In this document: piece after piece, positions 16,900-25,173 of the stretch
Numbering within the stretch: position 1 is the stretch's first letter
Layout: each line of letters begins with the position of its first letter
Source: M55B112 sp040880545
Lineage (GTDB): Bacteria; Bacteroidota; Bacteroidia; Bacteroidales; GCA-2748055
Length of the DNA stretch: 64,000 bases
Assembly: GCA_040880545.1 (NCBI GenBank)
Contig: JBBDIE010000175.1
Location: 6,778-70,777 of the forward strand
Reading direction: 5' to 3'
Notes under the pieces: model-generated
What the model was told of the DNA's origin: nothing
The model's database searches: none
Seen by the model: the letters and a program-made list of their open reading frames with translations, nothing else
Program-made: the position numbers and the translations under genes

Positions 16900-17979
16900 C
16901 TATAGATATTGATCCTTATTTGTCTTTTTTAAATATTCCACGATTTTTTTTACATCTTCAGCTCTTTCACGATGGCAAACCAGAGTTGTGTTCCCGTCCT
17001 GCACTACTACCACATCATCGAGGCCTACCAGTGCAACCAGACCATTTTCAGCATGAACATATGAATTCGAAGTATCCAGAAAAACTGCCTCCGAAGATGA
17101 ATAATTTCCACTTTCATTTTTTTCGCTTACCTTGTATACCGACTCCCAACTTCCCAAATCATTCCAATCAAAATTTCCCTCTACCATATAGATATTTTGG
17201 GCGTTTTCCATAATTCCGTAATCAATCGAGATGCTCTCAACTTTACGATAAATGCTATCCAGTGTATGTTCGTAACCAGGCTTACCCATTTCTGTCTGAA
17301 TTTCTCGCAGACAGTAGTACAGGTCCGGGGCAAATTCCTTTACTGCATCCAGAATCACAGATACTTTAAAGACAAACATACCACTGTTCCAGTAAAAACC
17401 TCCCATTTCAAGGTAGGAGACTGCAGTTTCATAATCGGGTTTCTCAACAAATTGTTCTACGGTAAACTGCCTGATTTTTCTATTACCCGTAATTTCATTG
17501 TTAATCTTTACAAATCCGTAGCCGGTTGCCGGGTAAGTCGGGGTAATTCCTATGGTAACGATCCCGTTTTGATTTTCAGCTAAATTTACCGCCTCTAATA
17601 TTGTTTCACTGAATATCTCATTATTCTTTATAAGATGATCAGATGGAGATACGATCATGATCCCGTCCGGATTTTCCTTTTGAGTAAACATGGCAGCCAG
17701 ACCAATGCATGGCAGTGTGTTTTTTCCCACGGGTTCGTATATCAGGTTTTTTTGGGGAATCTCAGGAGTCTGTTCTTCCAGAATTTGTTTTTGGTTCAGA
17801 CTGGAAACGATGTAAATGTTCTCTGTTTCCAAAAAATTTTGAAACCGACGAACTGTGGATTGTAATAAAGATTCGTTGCCAAAGAGGTTTAAAAACTGCT
17901 TGGGTTTGGCTTGTTTACTTCGTGGCCAGAAACGAGTGCCTGAGCCACCAGCCATTATAAGACTATAGATATTTTTCAT
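16900..17979 (-). CDS. manC: Mannose-1-phosphate guanylyltransferase
   Basis: The 359-residue cytoplasmic enzyme makes GDP-mannose from GTP and mannose-1-phosphate. It shows the nucleotide-binding motif GGSGTRFWPRSK near residue 12 and KQFLNLFG following, the metal/phosphate region SPSDHLIK near 110 and the sugar-phosphate motif FVEKPD near 180. It ends after the left-handed helix region and lacks the C-terminal isomerase domain of bifunctional ManC. It lies among catabolic genes, 72 bp from a fucosidase gene and close to a GDP-mannose 3,5-epimerase homologue, which suggests a locus-specific GDP-sugar supply. Confidence 0.9.
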   Translation of the reverse strand: MKNIYSLIMAGGSGTRFWPRSKQAKPKQFLNLFGNESLLQSTVRRFQNFLETENIYIVSSLNQKQILEEQTPEIPQKNLIYEPVGKNTLPCIGLAAMFTQKENPDGIMIVSPSDHLIKNNEIFSETILEAVNLAENQNGIVTIGITPTYPATGYGFVKINNEITGNRKIRQFTVEQFVEKPDYETAVSYLEMGGFYWNSGMFVFKVSVILDAVKEFAPDLYYCLREIQTEMGKPGYEHTLDSIYRKVESISIDYGIMENAQNIYMVEGNFDWNDLGSWESVYKVSEKNESGNYSSSEAVFLDTSNSYVHAENGLVALVGLDDVVVVQDGNTTLVCHRERAEDVKKIVEYLKKTNKDQYL

Positions 17980-18051
17980 ATTTATGGGTTGAATCTGTTT
18001 CCCCGGGAATTAAATGATTGTGGAAAATTATAATGAAGAAAATCGGTTGGA

Positions 18052-19617
18052 CTATTTTAATTCAATTTTAAAGACAGTAGCCATCTCATCTATAGATTCG
18101 TCAGTTGTAACAAGTTGTAATCCAGCATCTATAAGTTTATATTCAACTTTATTATGGCTCCCAAGCAATGTTACATTTTTTATGGCACGGTGGCTTGCCC
18201 ATTCATCCTTGGAAAATGCAGTTAAAAGTATCTCGGAATTGGCCTTAGGGCTACCCAGAAGAATGGAATAAATTACATTCTCTTTCGTAGTATACCGTAT
18301 GTCTTTTGCTGAATATTTTATCTTCAGAAATTCCTCCCGATTGCTAAAATGACCCTCTGGTTCCTTGGTTGGTCCTTCGCCATAGGTATACCATGGACGG
18401 GTTTCATATATAGATTCACCGTATTTATCCAGCCATTCCCCCATGGTTAGTAAAACATTTTGCTGCTCCTCGGGTATGGTACCGTCGGATTTTGGAGAAA
18501 TATTAAGTAATAGTACTCCGTTTTTACTAACAATGTCGATTAAAACATGCAAGACATCCTCAGCCGGTTTAATTTGCAGATTTTCTGTATAACACCAGCT
18601 TCCGGAACTGACAGTTTCGTCGGTCATCCATGCCTTTTCTTCAAGTCGATTTTTACGTGATTTCTCCAGGTCATCAACACTTACATCAAGCGGTAAATCA
18701 TCTTGTTTCCTGACAATTACAACCTCTTTTCCCAACTTTTCTGCTTCATTCAGGTAATAGGCACAAAATTTAAGTTGGTACTCTTCTGGAATCTGATCCA
18801 GCCAGGAATCAAACCAAATAATGTCAGGCTGATATTTATCAATCACCTCCTTCAATTTTCCGAACCATATATCTTCCAGCCATTCATTCTCAGGGATATT
18901 CCCATAAAGGTAATTCAGTTCTTCGTCATTGAGCGACGGTGGCATCCCTTCAAACAACGGATAATGACTATTCTGAAATGCTTTGCGCATGGGCCTGTCT
19001 ATATCTGAGTGGAGCTTTTCGATTTCCTCTTGCTCTATTCCTTGATAGCGTTGCAGTTGTTTAGCATGGTGAAATGTTGTGATGAATTTTAATCCCTGAT
19101 CTCTGAACGCTTTTTCCATCTCGCCGGTAATATCACGCTGTGGGCCTTTTTTTCCTGCATTCCACGGCGTAACATCGCTGTCCCACATTGCAAAGCCATC
19201 GTGGTGTTCGGCAACCGGACCGGCAAAGCGGGCACCTGCTTTTTTAAATAGGGAGCTCCATTCTTCTGCATCAAATTCTTCTGCTGTGAACATCGGGACA
19301 AAATCATGATATCCAAATTCAGATGGGTGTCCATATTTTTCAAGGTGATGGACGTATTCATCAGTTCCTTCGAAATGCATCCAGCGGGGATACCATTCAG
19401 TGCCGAAAGCCGGGACCGAGTATACCCCCCAATGAAAATAGATTCCCAGTTTAGCATCCTTAAACCAACCGGGCTCTTCATTATGTTTTGCAAGTGATTC
19501 CCATGATTCCTCGTATTCGACTTGATTTTCTTGTTCATTAGAAGCTTTATTGCCTGAAATTCCACAACCAGTGAATGCGATCATTAATAGCAGGAGGCCC
19601 AAGGTTTTTATTTTCAT
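18052..19617 (-). CDS. GH29 alpha-L-fucosidase (lipoprotein)
   Basis: The 521-residue protein has lipobox AFTGC (Cys18) and the GH29 barrel. Conserved segments are GIYFHWGVYSVPAF near residue 58, the substrate-binding EHHDGFAMWDSD near 137, TTFHHA near 181 and the nucleophile Asp270 in DIIWFDSW. A C-terminal beta-sandwich (about 400-521) follows, with typical ETRPWYTYGEGPT. The start is set at ATG 19617 because the signal peptide begins there; the 25 codons upstream are not signal-like. GH29 enzymes release terminal alpha-L-fucose with retention. This copy lies in the sugar-handling part of the locus, next to the mutarotase and guanylyltransferase. Confidence 0.92.
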   Translation of the reverse strand: MKIKTLGLLLLMIAFTGCGISGNKASNEQENQVEYEESWESLAKHNEEPGWFKDAKLGIYFHWGVYSVPAFGTEWYPRWMHFEGTDEYVHHLEKYGHPSEFGYHDFVPMFTAEEFDAEEWSSLFKKAGARFAGPVAEHHDGFAMWDSDVTPWNAGKKGPQRDITGEMEKAFRDQGLKFITTFHHAKQLQRYQGIEQEEIEKLHSDIDRPMRKAFQNSHYPLFEGMPPSLNDEELNYLYGNIPENEWLEDIWFGKLKEVIDKYQPDIIWFDSWLDQIPEEYQLKFCAYYLNEAEKLGKEVVIVRKQDDLPLDVSVDDLEKSRKNRLEEKAWMTDETVSSGSWCYTENLQIKPAEDVLHVLIDIVSKNGVLLLNISPKSDGTIPEEQQNVLLTMGEWLDKYGESIYETRPWYTYGEGPTKEPEGHFSNREEFLKIKYSAKDIRYTTKENVIYSILLGSPKANSEILLTAFSKDEWASHRAIKNVTLLGSHNKVEYKLIDAGLQLVTTDESIDEMATVFKIELK

Positions 19618-19879
19618 CAGTTTGATATTAGTTACTGAGTGCTTGCAAGAAAATGTCAATAGCTGCGTTATGCTCGACTTCAAAACAGTCATCGCAATCC
19701 CCTGTTAAAGAACTGGGCAGCCATTGCTCTTGACGTTTTCTTATCAAATACTACATCGTTTTATGAGTTTTCTTTCTAACACTACTTGTAAGTTTCAGTT
19801 AAATAATAAACTCTGTATTAAAACACTTATAAATCAATGCCATATTATTCTTTGTACAATGATGCCACCTTTGGCAATC
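19618..19879. other. 262-bp gap upstream of the GH29 gene
   Basis: No gene is seen. A GC-richer patch near 19650-19725 contains ctgcgttatgctcg, which matches the core of the 9648-9802 inverted repeat except for one base. It may be a remnant of the same dispersed element. Confidence 0.35.
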
Positions 19880-20233
19880 TCATTTGTCTTCAAGTTTATA
19901 AATTCGTTCCATTAATTGCCACTTGTTTCCCGCTGTTGTGCCAGGTGATGTTTTCTGAAATCGTGCAACATAATCTTCCCACTCACTCTGCCTGGGTTTT
20001 AAGGCTAGCTCAGCCATTGCTTTATCATGATCAAAATCATTAACTGTTTCCATGATCATAAATAACCTGTTTCCGTGAATATATATCTCCATGTCTGTTA
20101 TACCCACTTCACGCATTCCCTGGGTTATATCGGGCCATGCCGCTCTAGGAGCATGGACCTTTATATATTCTCTTATAGTAGGGGGATCATCTTCTAAATC
20201 AAGTGTTTTGCAATATCTTTTGAATGTCGTCAT
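19880..20233 (-). CDS. L-rhamnose/L-fucose mutarotase family protein
   Basis: The 117-residue cytoplasmic protein belongs to the RhaM-like (COG3254, former DUF718) mutarotases, which interconvert alpha and beta anomers of 6-deoxy sugars. The pattern is HAPRAAWPDITQGMREVGI then MEIYIHGNRLFMIME, containing the conserved His, the WP pair and the G-I-Y strand; WQLMERIYKL closes the fold. Proteins of this family occur in both rhamnose and fucose clusters. Three fucosidases and a FucP homologue here make L-fucose the likelier substrate. It lies between the GH29 gene and the NT-kinase fusion. Confidence 0.82.
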   Translation of the reverse strand: MTTFKRYCKTLDLEDDPPTIREYIKVHAPRAAWPDITQGMREVGITDMEIYIHGNRLFMIMETVNDFDHDKAMAELALKPRQSEWEDYVARFQKTSPGTTAGNKWQLMERIYKLEDK

Positions 20234-20267
20234 ATCTTTTTAAAAAGTAGAAGTTAGTTTGGAACGA

Positions 20268-21404
20268 TTAATACCTGACTTTCACTTTAATGGTACCTTC
20301 AATTTTGTCTGATGAAGGAAATACTATATAACCCCCACCACTACCAGAGGTAATCGCACCAGAATATTTTGTAAAATAATTTGTTTTCACTTCTTCCATT
20401 ACCCAGTCAGGAACTGTATATGGCAACATTTCACTCCATGCCAGGAATGACTCTTTCATTGATTCACCTAGTTTTTGAACATCTTTTTTTAATATGGCTT
20501 CGTAACATTTTTTCCCAGATTCCCCCAATTTTTTGATCAATGCCGGTTCCAGGTTTTTTTTCAGTAAAGGATTATATCCTTTGGGACGTGGTTGCAACGG
20601 AACAAAATTCAAAACTTCAGAAAGCCACTCACACGTATCCGGGTCGGCAGTGTTTTCAATATTTCCGGGCCAGAAATCACCAACATAATCCAGTCTTGAA
20701 ATTCCCGGCACCATGAGTCCTATATGATCCTGTGAACCTGAGATATATTCAGATCCCGGAGGATTTTCAGCGCCAAAAAGCAATTGGGCATTTCGTATCG
20801 GATCTCCTTCCGGAACATCCCCTCCCCACAATTCATAGGCAACTTTTCGGGAACTGGACGCCATGCCAGATCGGCCGTTAAAGTCAATGTTTGGCCATAT
20901 CTGAGCTACAACGACAGATCCAGGATGTATTTGAGAAATCCAGGGTTGATCCAGCCAGCCACCTGCCAGACATACCCGATAGGGGAATTGAAGTTCTTGC
21001 TTGGATGCAGAACTGGAACGTGGAGGTAAACCTTCTTCAGGCATTCGTTCTAAAACAACCAGTTCCACACCGTTTTCTTTGCAGACCCTCTTTTTATCCG
21101 GCGTATATCCATCGGTATTTACTACGAAGATATCAGGTTTCAGCGATTTCATATCGGGTTCAAAATCCATTACCCCTTTTCCTGATGCAAGATGGGCTTC
21201 CTCCACGAATTTGATGGAATCGATCATATACTTGCGCTCTACCTGTGAAAAATAGGGAGATTTGCCCTTCAGCATTTTCACATTTTCGTCCTGTCCAAGA
21301 AAAACATGGAGTTTACCATAGCTCGCCGCTGTCTTTAGAAAGGCTATGTGTCCTGCATGTATTAAGTCGAAACAGCCGCTAACCATTACAGTTTTGTTTC
21401 TCAT
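20268..21404 (-). CDS. Nucleotidyltransferase-GHMP kinase fusion protein
   Basis: The 378-residue protein combines two folds. Residues 1 to about 125 form a cytidylyltransferase-like domain: VSGCFDLIHAGHIAFL with the HxGH motif (His17-His20), FLGQDENVKML and SQVERKYMIDSI. From about residue 138 the protein resembles a GHMP sugar kinase: motif 1-like RVCLAGGWLDQPW, motif 2-like GRSGMASSSRKVA and motif 3-like GAITSGSGGGYIVFPS. Together these suggest a salvage enzyme that phosphorylates a sugar at C1 and activates it to an NDP-sugar, in the manner of FKP or the HddA/HddC pair but with a different domain combination. Its neighbours (GDP-mannose 3,5-epimerase, mutarotase, guanylyltransferase) fit L-fucose, L-galactose or a related sugar. 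The fold calls are solid for the N-half and moderate for the C-half; the substrate is unknown. Confidence 0.7.
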   Translation of the reverse strand: MRNKTVMVSGCFDLIHAGHIAFLKTAASYGKLHVFLGQDENVKMLKGKSPYFSQVERKYMIDSIKFVEEAHLASGKGVMDFEPDMKSLKPDIFVVNTDGYTPDKKRVCKENGVELVVLERMPEEGLPPRSSSASKQELQFPYRVCLAGGWLDQPWISQIHPGSVVVAQIWPNIDFNGRSGMASSSRKVAYELWGGDVPEGDPIRNAQLLFGAENPPGSEYISGSQDHIGLMVPGISRLDYVGDFWPGNIENTADPDTCEWLSEVLNFVPLQPRPKGYNPLLKKNLEPALIKKLGESGKKCYEAILKKDVQKLGESMKESFLAWSEMLPYTVPDWVMEEVKTNYFTKYSGAITSGSGGGYIVFPSSDKIEGTIKVKVRY

Positions 21405-21496
21405 GTACTACTCATTTTTGGTCAATGATTTTTAACATACAATTTGATTAAAAACCTGGCCTTGAAACCTTGGGTCAATTTGATGAATCAAGTGGG

Positions 21497-22486
21497 TCAA
21501 CTAACTAAGCTTTTTTCTTCTTTTGATATCATTTGTTCCTTGATCCAATCGTATGTTTTTTTCATCCCGTCTTTTAAAGGATATATTGGCGCCCAATTTA
21601 AATATTTCTTAATCAGGGTATTTTCGCTGTTTCTGCCACGTACACCTTTCGGCGCATCCAAATCATAAGTTCGCTTAAGTTTGAATCCTGCGATATCTTC
21701 AACGATATCCACCAGTTCATTAATGGAAACCATTTCATCACTTCCCAGGTTGATTGGTTCTTCGATGTCGCTTTCCATTATTTTCAAGATACCTTCAACA
21801 CATTCATCGATATACATGAACGAACGGGTCTGTTCCCCGTCTCCCCATATTATGATTTCATCTTTTCCATACAATTCCCCTTCAATAATTTTACGGCACA
21901 TTGCTGCAGGAGCCTTTTCACGACCGCCATCGTACGTTCCATGAGGACCGTAAACATTATGGAAACGGGCAACCCTGGTTGCTAATCCATAATCTTCCAT
22001 ATAGTGACGGCACATTCGTTCGGAAAATAATTTTTCCCAACCATATCCGTCCTCTGCCATAGCAGGATATGCATCTGGTTCTTTTAATCCCGGATTGTTG
22101 GGGTCGGTTTGTTTCTCTGCGTTGTATACACAGGCTGATGAAGCATAAAAAAATCGCGTCACCCCCAGATCTTTAGCAGCCATTAACATGTGTGTATTTA
22201 TAAGTACACTCAACATACACTCCGCTTTATGCGTTTCAATAAAGCCCATACCACCCATATCAGCCGCCAGATTATAAACTTCATTGTAACCATTTACGGC
22301 TGTATAACAATTTTCTTTGACATTCAGGTCAAGCACAAGATTATCACAGCCGGAGTGAACCTGGTACCATTCAGTAAGCGGTTTTTTGTCCACAGCACGA
22401 ACGTGATGCCCCATATCGCTTAGTTTTCGAGCCAGATGCCCGGCTATAAAGCCACCCGCACCTGTTACAACAATTCTTTTTTGCAT
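21497..22486 (-). CDS. GDP-mannose 3,5-epimerase homologue
   Basis: The 329-residue extended SDR enzyme has TGAGGFIAGHLA at the N-terminus. It closely follows the plant GDP-mannose 3,5-epimerase pattern: DMGGMGFIE near residue 76, FYASSACVY (Cys119), DGYGWEK (Tyr148, Lys152), RFHNVYGPHGT, REKAPAAMCRK (Lys191), TRSFMYIDECVEGIL and EGVRGRNS-like GVRGRNSENTLIKK. The plant enzyme converts GDP-D-mannose to GDP-L-galactose and GDP-L-gulose, and all its named catalytic residues are present here. With the manC gene 3.5 kb away this gives a complete route from mannose-1-phosphate to GDP-L-galactose/L-gulose. Other SDR epimerase activities cannot be excluded without assay. Confidence 0.82.
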   Translation of the reverse strand: MQKRIVVTGAGGFIAGHLARKLSDMGHHVRAVDKKPLTEWYQVHSGCDNLVLDLNVKENCYTAVNGYNEVYNLAADMGGMGFIETHKAECMLSVLINTHMLMAAKDLGVTRFFYASSACVYNAEKQTDPNNPGLKEPDAYPAMAEDGYGWEKLFSERMCRHYMEDYGLATRVARFHNVYGPHGTYDGGREKAPAAMCRKIIEGELYGKDEIIIWGDGEQTRSFMYIDECVEGILKIMESDIEEPINLGSDEMVSINELVDIVEDIAGFKLKRTYDLDAPKGVRGRNSENTLIKKYLNWAPIYPLKDGMKKTYDWIKEQMISKEEKSLVS

Positions 22487-22571
22487 GTTTTTTTCTTTAT
22501 GTTTTTGACTTCCAGCACAAAGATGATTATTCTTAATGATTCATGCAACCATCTGAAATTATGAACTTTAT

Positions 22572-22626
22572 CGCAAAGGTTACCGCAAAGCTTTGCGGTA
22601 AATTAAAGATGTTACATAACATAAAA
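22572..22626 (+). repeat. Double-palindrome intergenic element, copy A
   Basis: A perfect 20-bp palindrome (22581-22600, taccgcaaagctttgcggta) is preceded by a partial half-copy (cgcaaaggtta). Exactly 10 bases after ccgcaaagctttgcgg a second inverted repeat atgtt-acat-aacat (22609-22622) follows, then AAAA. It shares layout, spacing and orientation with copies near 26908 and 62316. It lies about 85 bp upstream of the epimerase ATG and just beyond the beta-helix gene's stop. Confidence 0.85.
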
Positions 22627-22662
22627 GTCAATATTTATCGCATTATTCATAACCTACGTAAA

Positions 22663-24915
22663 CTACTCTTCAACGGTAAATCGCCAGATTTTTCCTTTGA
22701 TTTTTTTTGTTCCCTGGATTACGTCCACCCGCCAAAAGTACGTTTCACAAAAATTCAGTTGATCCATTTCCAGAATATTGGAATCAAGGACTCCCTGGTA
22801 TTCATTACTTACGGGACTCGCTTCATTAACCGCTTTGTAACTATTTCCAAAGTACACTTCATGGCTGTCAGCTTTATATCCTTCTAACCACATTAAATCA
22901 GCATCTATATCAATTGAAATGGCTACGTTTGGTGGTATCGGATTAGAAGCTTGTTGTGATTGTCGTCCAGGAATCCAGTAATGTCCATTATTAGTTTCGT
23001 ATGGACCGATATCTGGTAAAACATTCCCTGTTTTTCCTGTAATTCCATCTATATAATAGCCTGCATCGTTTAATCTACTCTCTGTGGATAATCGGAAATC
23101 CAGATTATCAGGATCACGGAGCTGCGACCTTACGTCACCGGTCCAGTTATTGGAATGTTTGCCGGGTAATCCATTTGAAGGGGATCTCAAATTACTGGAT
23201 ATTTGGCCTGCCAGGTTATTCCTGGTAATACTGTTATCATTTTCTCCCGGATGATCAATTCCCGGCCCCCATCCCTGGTAATTAAAACCTTTCAGTGGAT
23301 CTTTCGGGACCGGGTTTCCAACTGCAGAACGTATGGCTATATCATTCCTTAAATTGTCAAAGGAAAGATTGTGATACACTAACTGAGAATCTCCCTTTAC
23401 ATACATGGACCTGGTATCCCATACTACATTGTGGTGAATTGTACCTCCATGGGGAAAATCCCTGGCGCCTGCCAGGTATCCGATAAAAGATCCGTCGAAA
23501 CGTACCCCGTATTTCGGATCATCATCAAAACGACTAGCCTGGGCTGATTCATGTAACCAATTATATCTGATTACGGTTCCCGGTTGCGCCGATCCACTGA
23601 CCTGAATAAGCGCTCCATCTGATTGCAGGTACCCAATATCGAAAATATTATTATATTCTATCAGGTTTGCGGGACCGGATCTGTATCCAACAGAGGCCCC
23701 TCCGGTATGGATCGTATTCCTACGAAATATAGTTTCGACCCCTTCTCCTCCATCTACAGTTACAGCATCTCCAACACAGCTGTAATTGATCTCATGGAAA
23801 TAGCAATTTTCTATCAGGTTTCTTTCCCCCCTGATTTTCAGTCCTGTTCCATCGGTGTATGCAAACGTACAGTTCCGGAGTGTATTCTCTATACCATCAA
23901 TGGTTGTAACTTCTGGTTCCTCAGTAACCCCAAGCATTCTTTTGGAATAGCTCGGGTATTTAAAATCACAATCCTCTATGGAAACATGATTTGCGCTTTC
24001 GATATGAAATGTTGACCCAAAAAAGTGTAATCCTGATATTTTGAGATATTCGCTGTTTTCAAAATGCAGAGCATAAGTCAGTGTTTTGCCTCTGATATCC
24101 AGGTTTTCCGGCGATTCGTTATCAGATGGCCATATGTATAACTCCTTTGAGTCAGCCTGATACACCCATTCTGTGGCAGTATCCAACATGTTAAGGGAAC
24201 CCTCAAAAAAGTACCATCCTGTCTCTTTTCTCATTTCCCAATAGACATCCTGTGCCAATCGATCCCAAAGATTTTTCTCATATGTAAATGTATTGGATCC
24301 TTTCTTGTGACTGGTTACTCTTGTCGCAAAGGTATTCCATGCACCAATATTTAACATAACCAAAGCGTTGGTGAAGTCAACATCCGCTTGAGCCAGATCT
24401 CTGAAATCATGGTCATTGACCATTTTCCCATATTGCGATTGATCAGATTGATGGGCCCATGTTTTTTCCTGATCAAACATTGCCCCGTCCTTCCACTGTG
24501 CATTTGGCCAGCGGGCCGATATCATTGATTCGTTACCAACAAACAACTGCCAGATTTCATCGTTAAGACGAGTCTTAACGATATGTCCCTTATGGGAATT
24601 CCAAACGCTTTTAATTTCCTTAGTACCATCAAGAATGACATGCTCATTATTAAAAGGGAGTATCGTAATTTGTTTATTTTCCAGACCTTTAAGATTCGAA
24701 ATATGTACAGCTTCATGATATCTTCCTCCTCGCAGGTAACAAGTATCTCCTGCTTTTAATTGCTTCACAGCATGTTGGATCGTTTTAAATGGTTGCTCCA
24801 AACTTCCGGAGCCAGAATCGTCACCATTGGGGGCTACGTAATATTCCTTGCTATACAAATCGCTGGTGCCAACCAATATGATGCAGAGTAAAATAATTGA
24901 ATACGACCTGGTCAT
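22663..24915 (-). CDS. Secreted right-handed beta-helix protein with C-terminal Fn3-like domain
   Basis: The protein is about 750 residues with a signal peptide (1 to about 22) followed by KEYYVAPNGDDSGSGS..PFKTIQHAV, the usual entry strand of DUF1565/pectate-lyase-like beta-helices. The central part has helix rungs such as LKISGLHFF, SIEDCDFKYP, LRNCTFAYTDGTGL and TIFRRNTIHTGG. The last ~90 residues form a sandwich ending in CETYFWRVD and WRFTVEE. The fold is used by polysaccharide lyases (PL6-like) and by GH families such as GH141; I cannot assign the reaction. ATG 24915 is chosen because the signal peptide starts there. Context suggests action on the same sulfated glycan. Confidence 0.75.
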   Translation of the reverse strand: MTRSYSIILLCIILVGTSDLYSKEYYVAPNGDDSGSGSLEQPFKTIQHAVKQLKAGDTCYLRGGRYHEAVHISNLKGLENKQITILPFNNEHVILDGTKEIKSVWNSHKGHIVKTRLNDEIWQLFVGNESMISARWPNAQWKDGAMFDQEKTWAHQSDQSQYGKMVNDHDFRDLAQADVDFTNALVMLNIGAWNTFATRVTSHKKGSNTFTYEKNLWDRLAQDVYWEMRKETGWYFFEGSLNMLDTATEWVYQADSKELYIWPSDNESPENLDIRGKTLTYALHFENSEYLKISGLHFFGSTFHIESANHVSIEDCDFKYPSYSKRMLGVTEEPEVTTIDGIENTLRNCTFAYTDGTGLKIRGERNLIENCYFHEINYSCVGDAVTVDGGEGVETIFRRNTIHTGGASVGYRSGPANLIEYNNIFDIGYLQSDGALIQVSGSAQPGTVIRYNWLHESAQASRFDDDPKYGVRFDGSFIGYLAGARDFPHGGTIHHNVVWDTRSMYVKGDSQLVYHNLSFDNLRNDIAIRSAVGNPVPKDPLKGFNYQGWGPGIDHPGENDNSITRNNLAGQISSNLRSPSNGLPGKHSNNWTGDVRSQLRDPDNLDFRLSTESRLNDAGYYIDGITGKTGNVLPDIGPYETNNGHYWIPGRQSQQASNPIPPNVAISIDIDADLMWLEGYKADSHEVYFGNSYKAVNEASPVSNEYQGVLDSNILEMDQLNFCETYFWRVDVIQGTKKIKGKIWRFTVEE

Positions 24916-25173
24916 AATTATATTTTTATTTGGTTTTATGCTAAAATTCAGACAACAGAACTCTAATTGAACTTTTTGGTTCATTTGCATTCCAAGGCTT
25001 TCCTGAATATTACATTGCGATAATTTAATCGCTGTGTAACTTAGAATTTTACTATTTTAAAATAAGAACTACCAAACACATTGATTGGAATTTTCCGAGG
25101 GCTCAGCAGTTCTGATGTTAACTTGATTCGTTATATATTAATTGTCAATTTTTCTGAGAATAGATGGATATTG
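24916..25173. other. 258-bp AT-rich gap
   Basis: Between two beta-helix genes. No gene, clear terminator or promoter consensus was identified. Confidence 0.4.

Noticed and set aside
22543..22887. Plus-strand frame running over repeat copy A and the end of the beta-helix gene
   Set aside because: It overlaps a well-supported gene on the other strand and has no family features.
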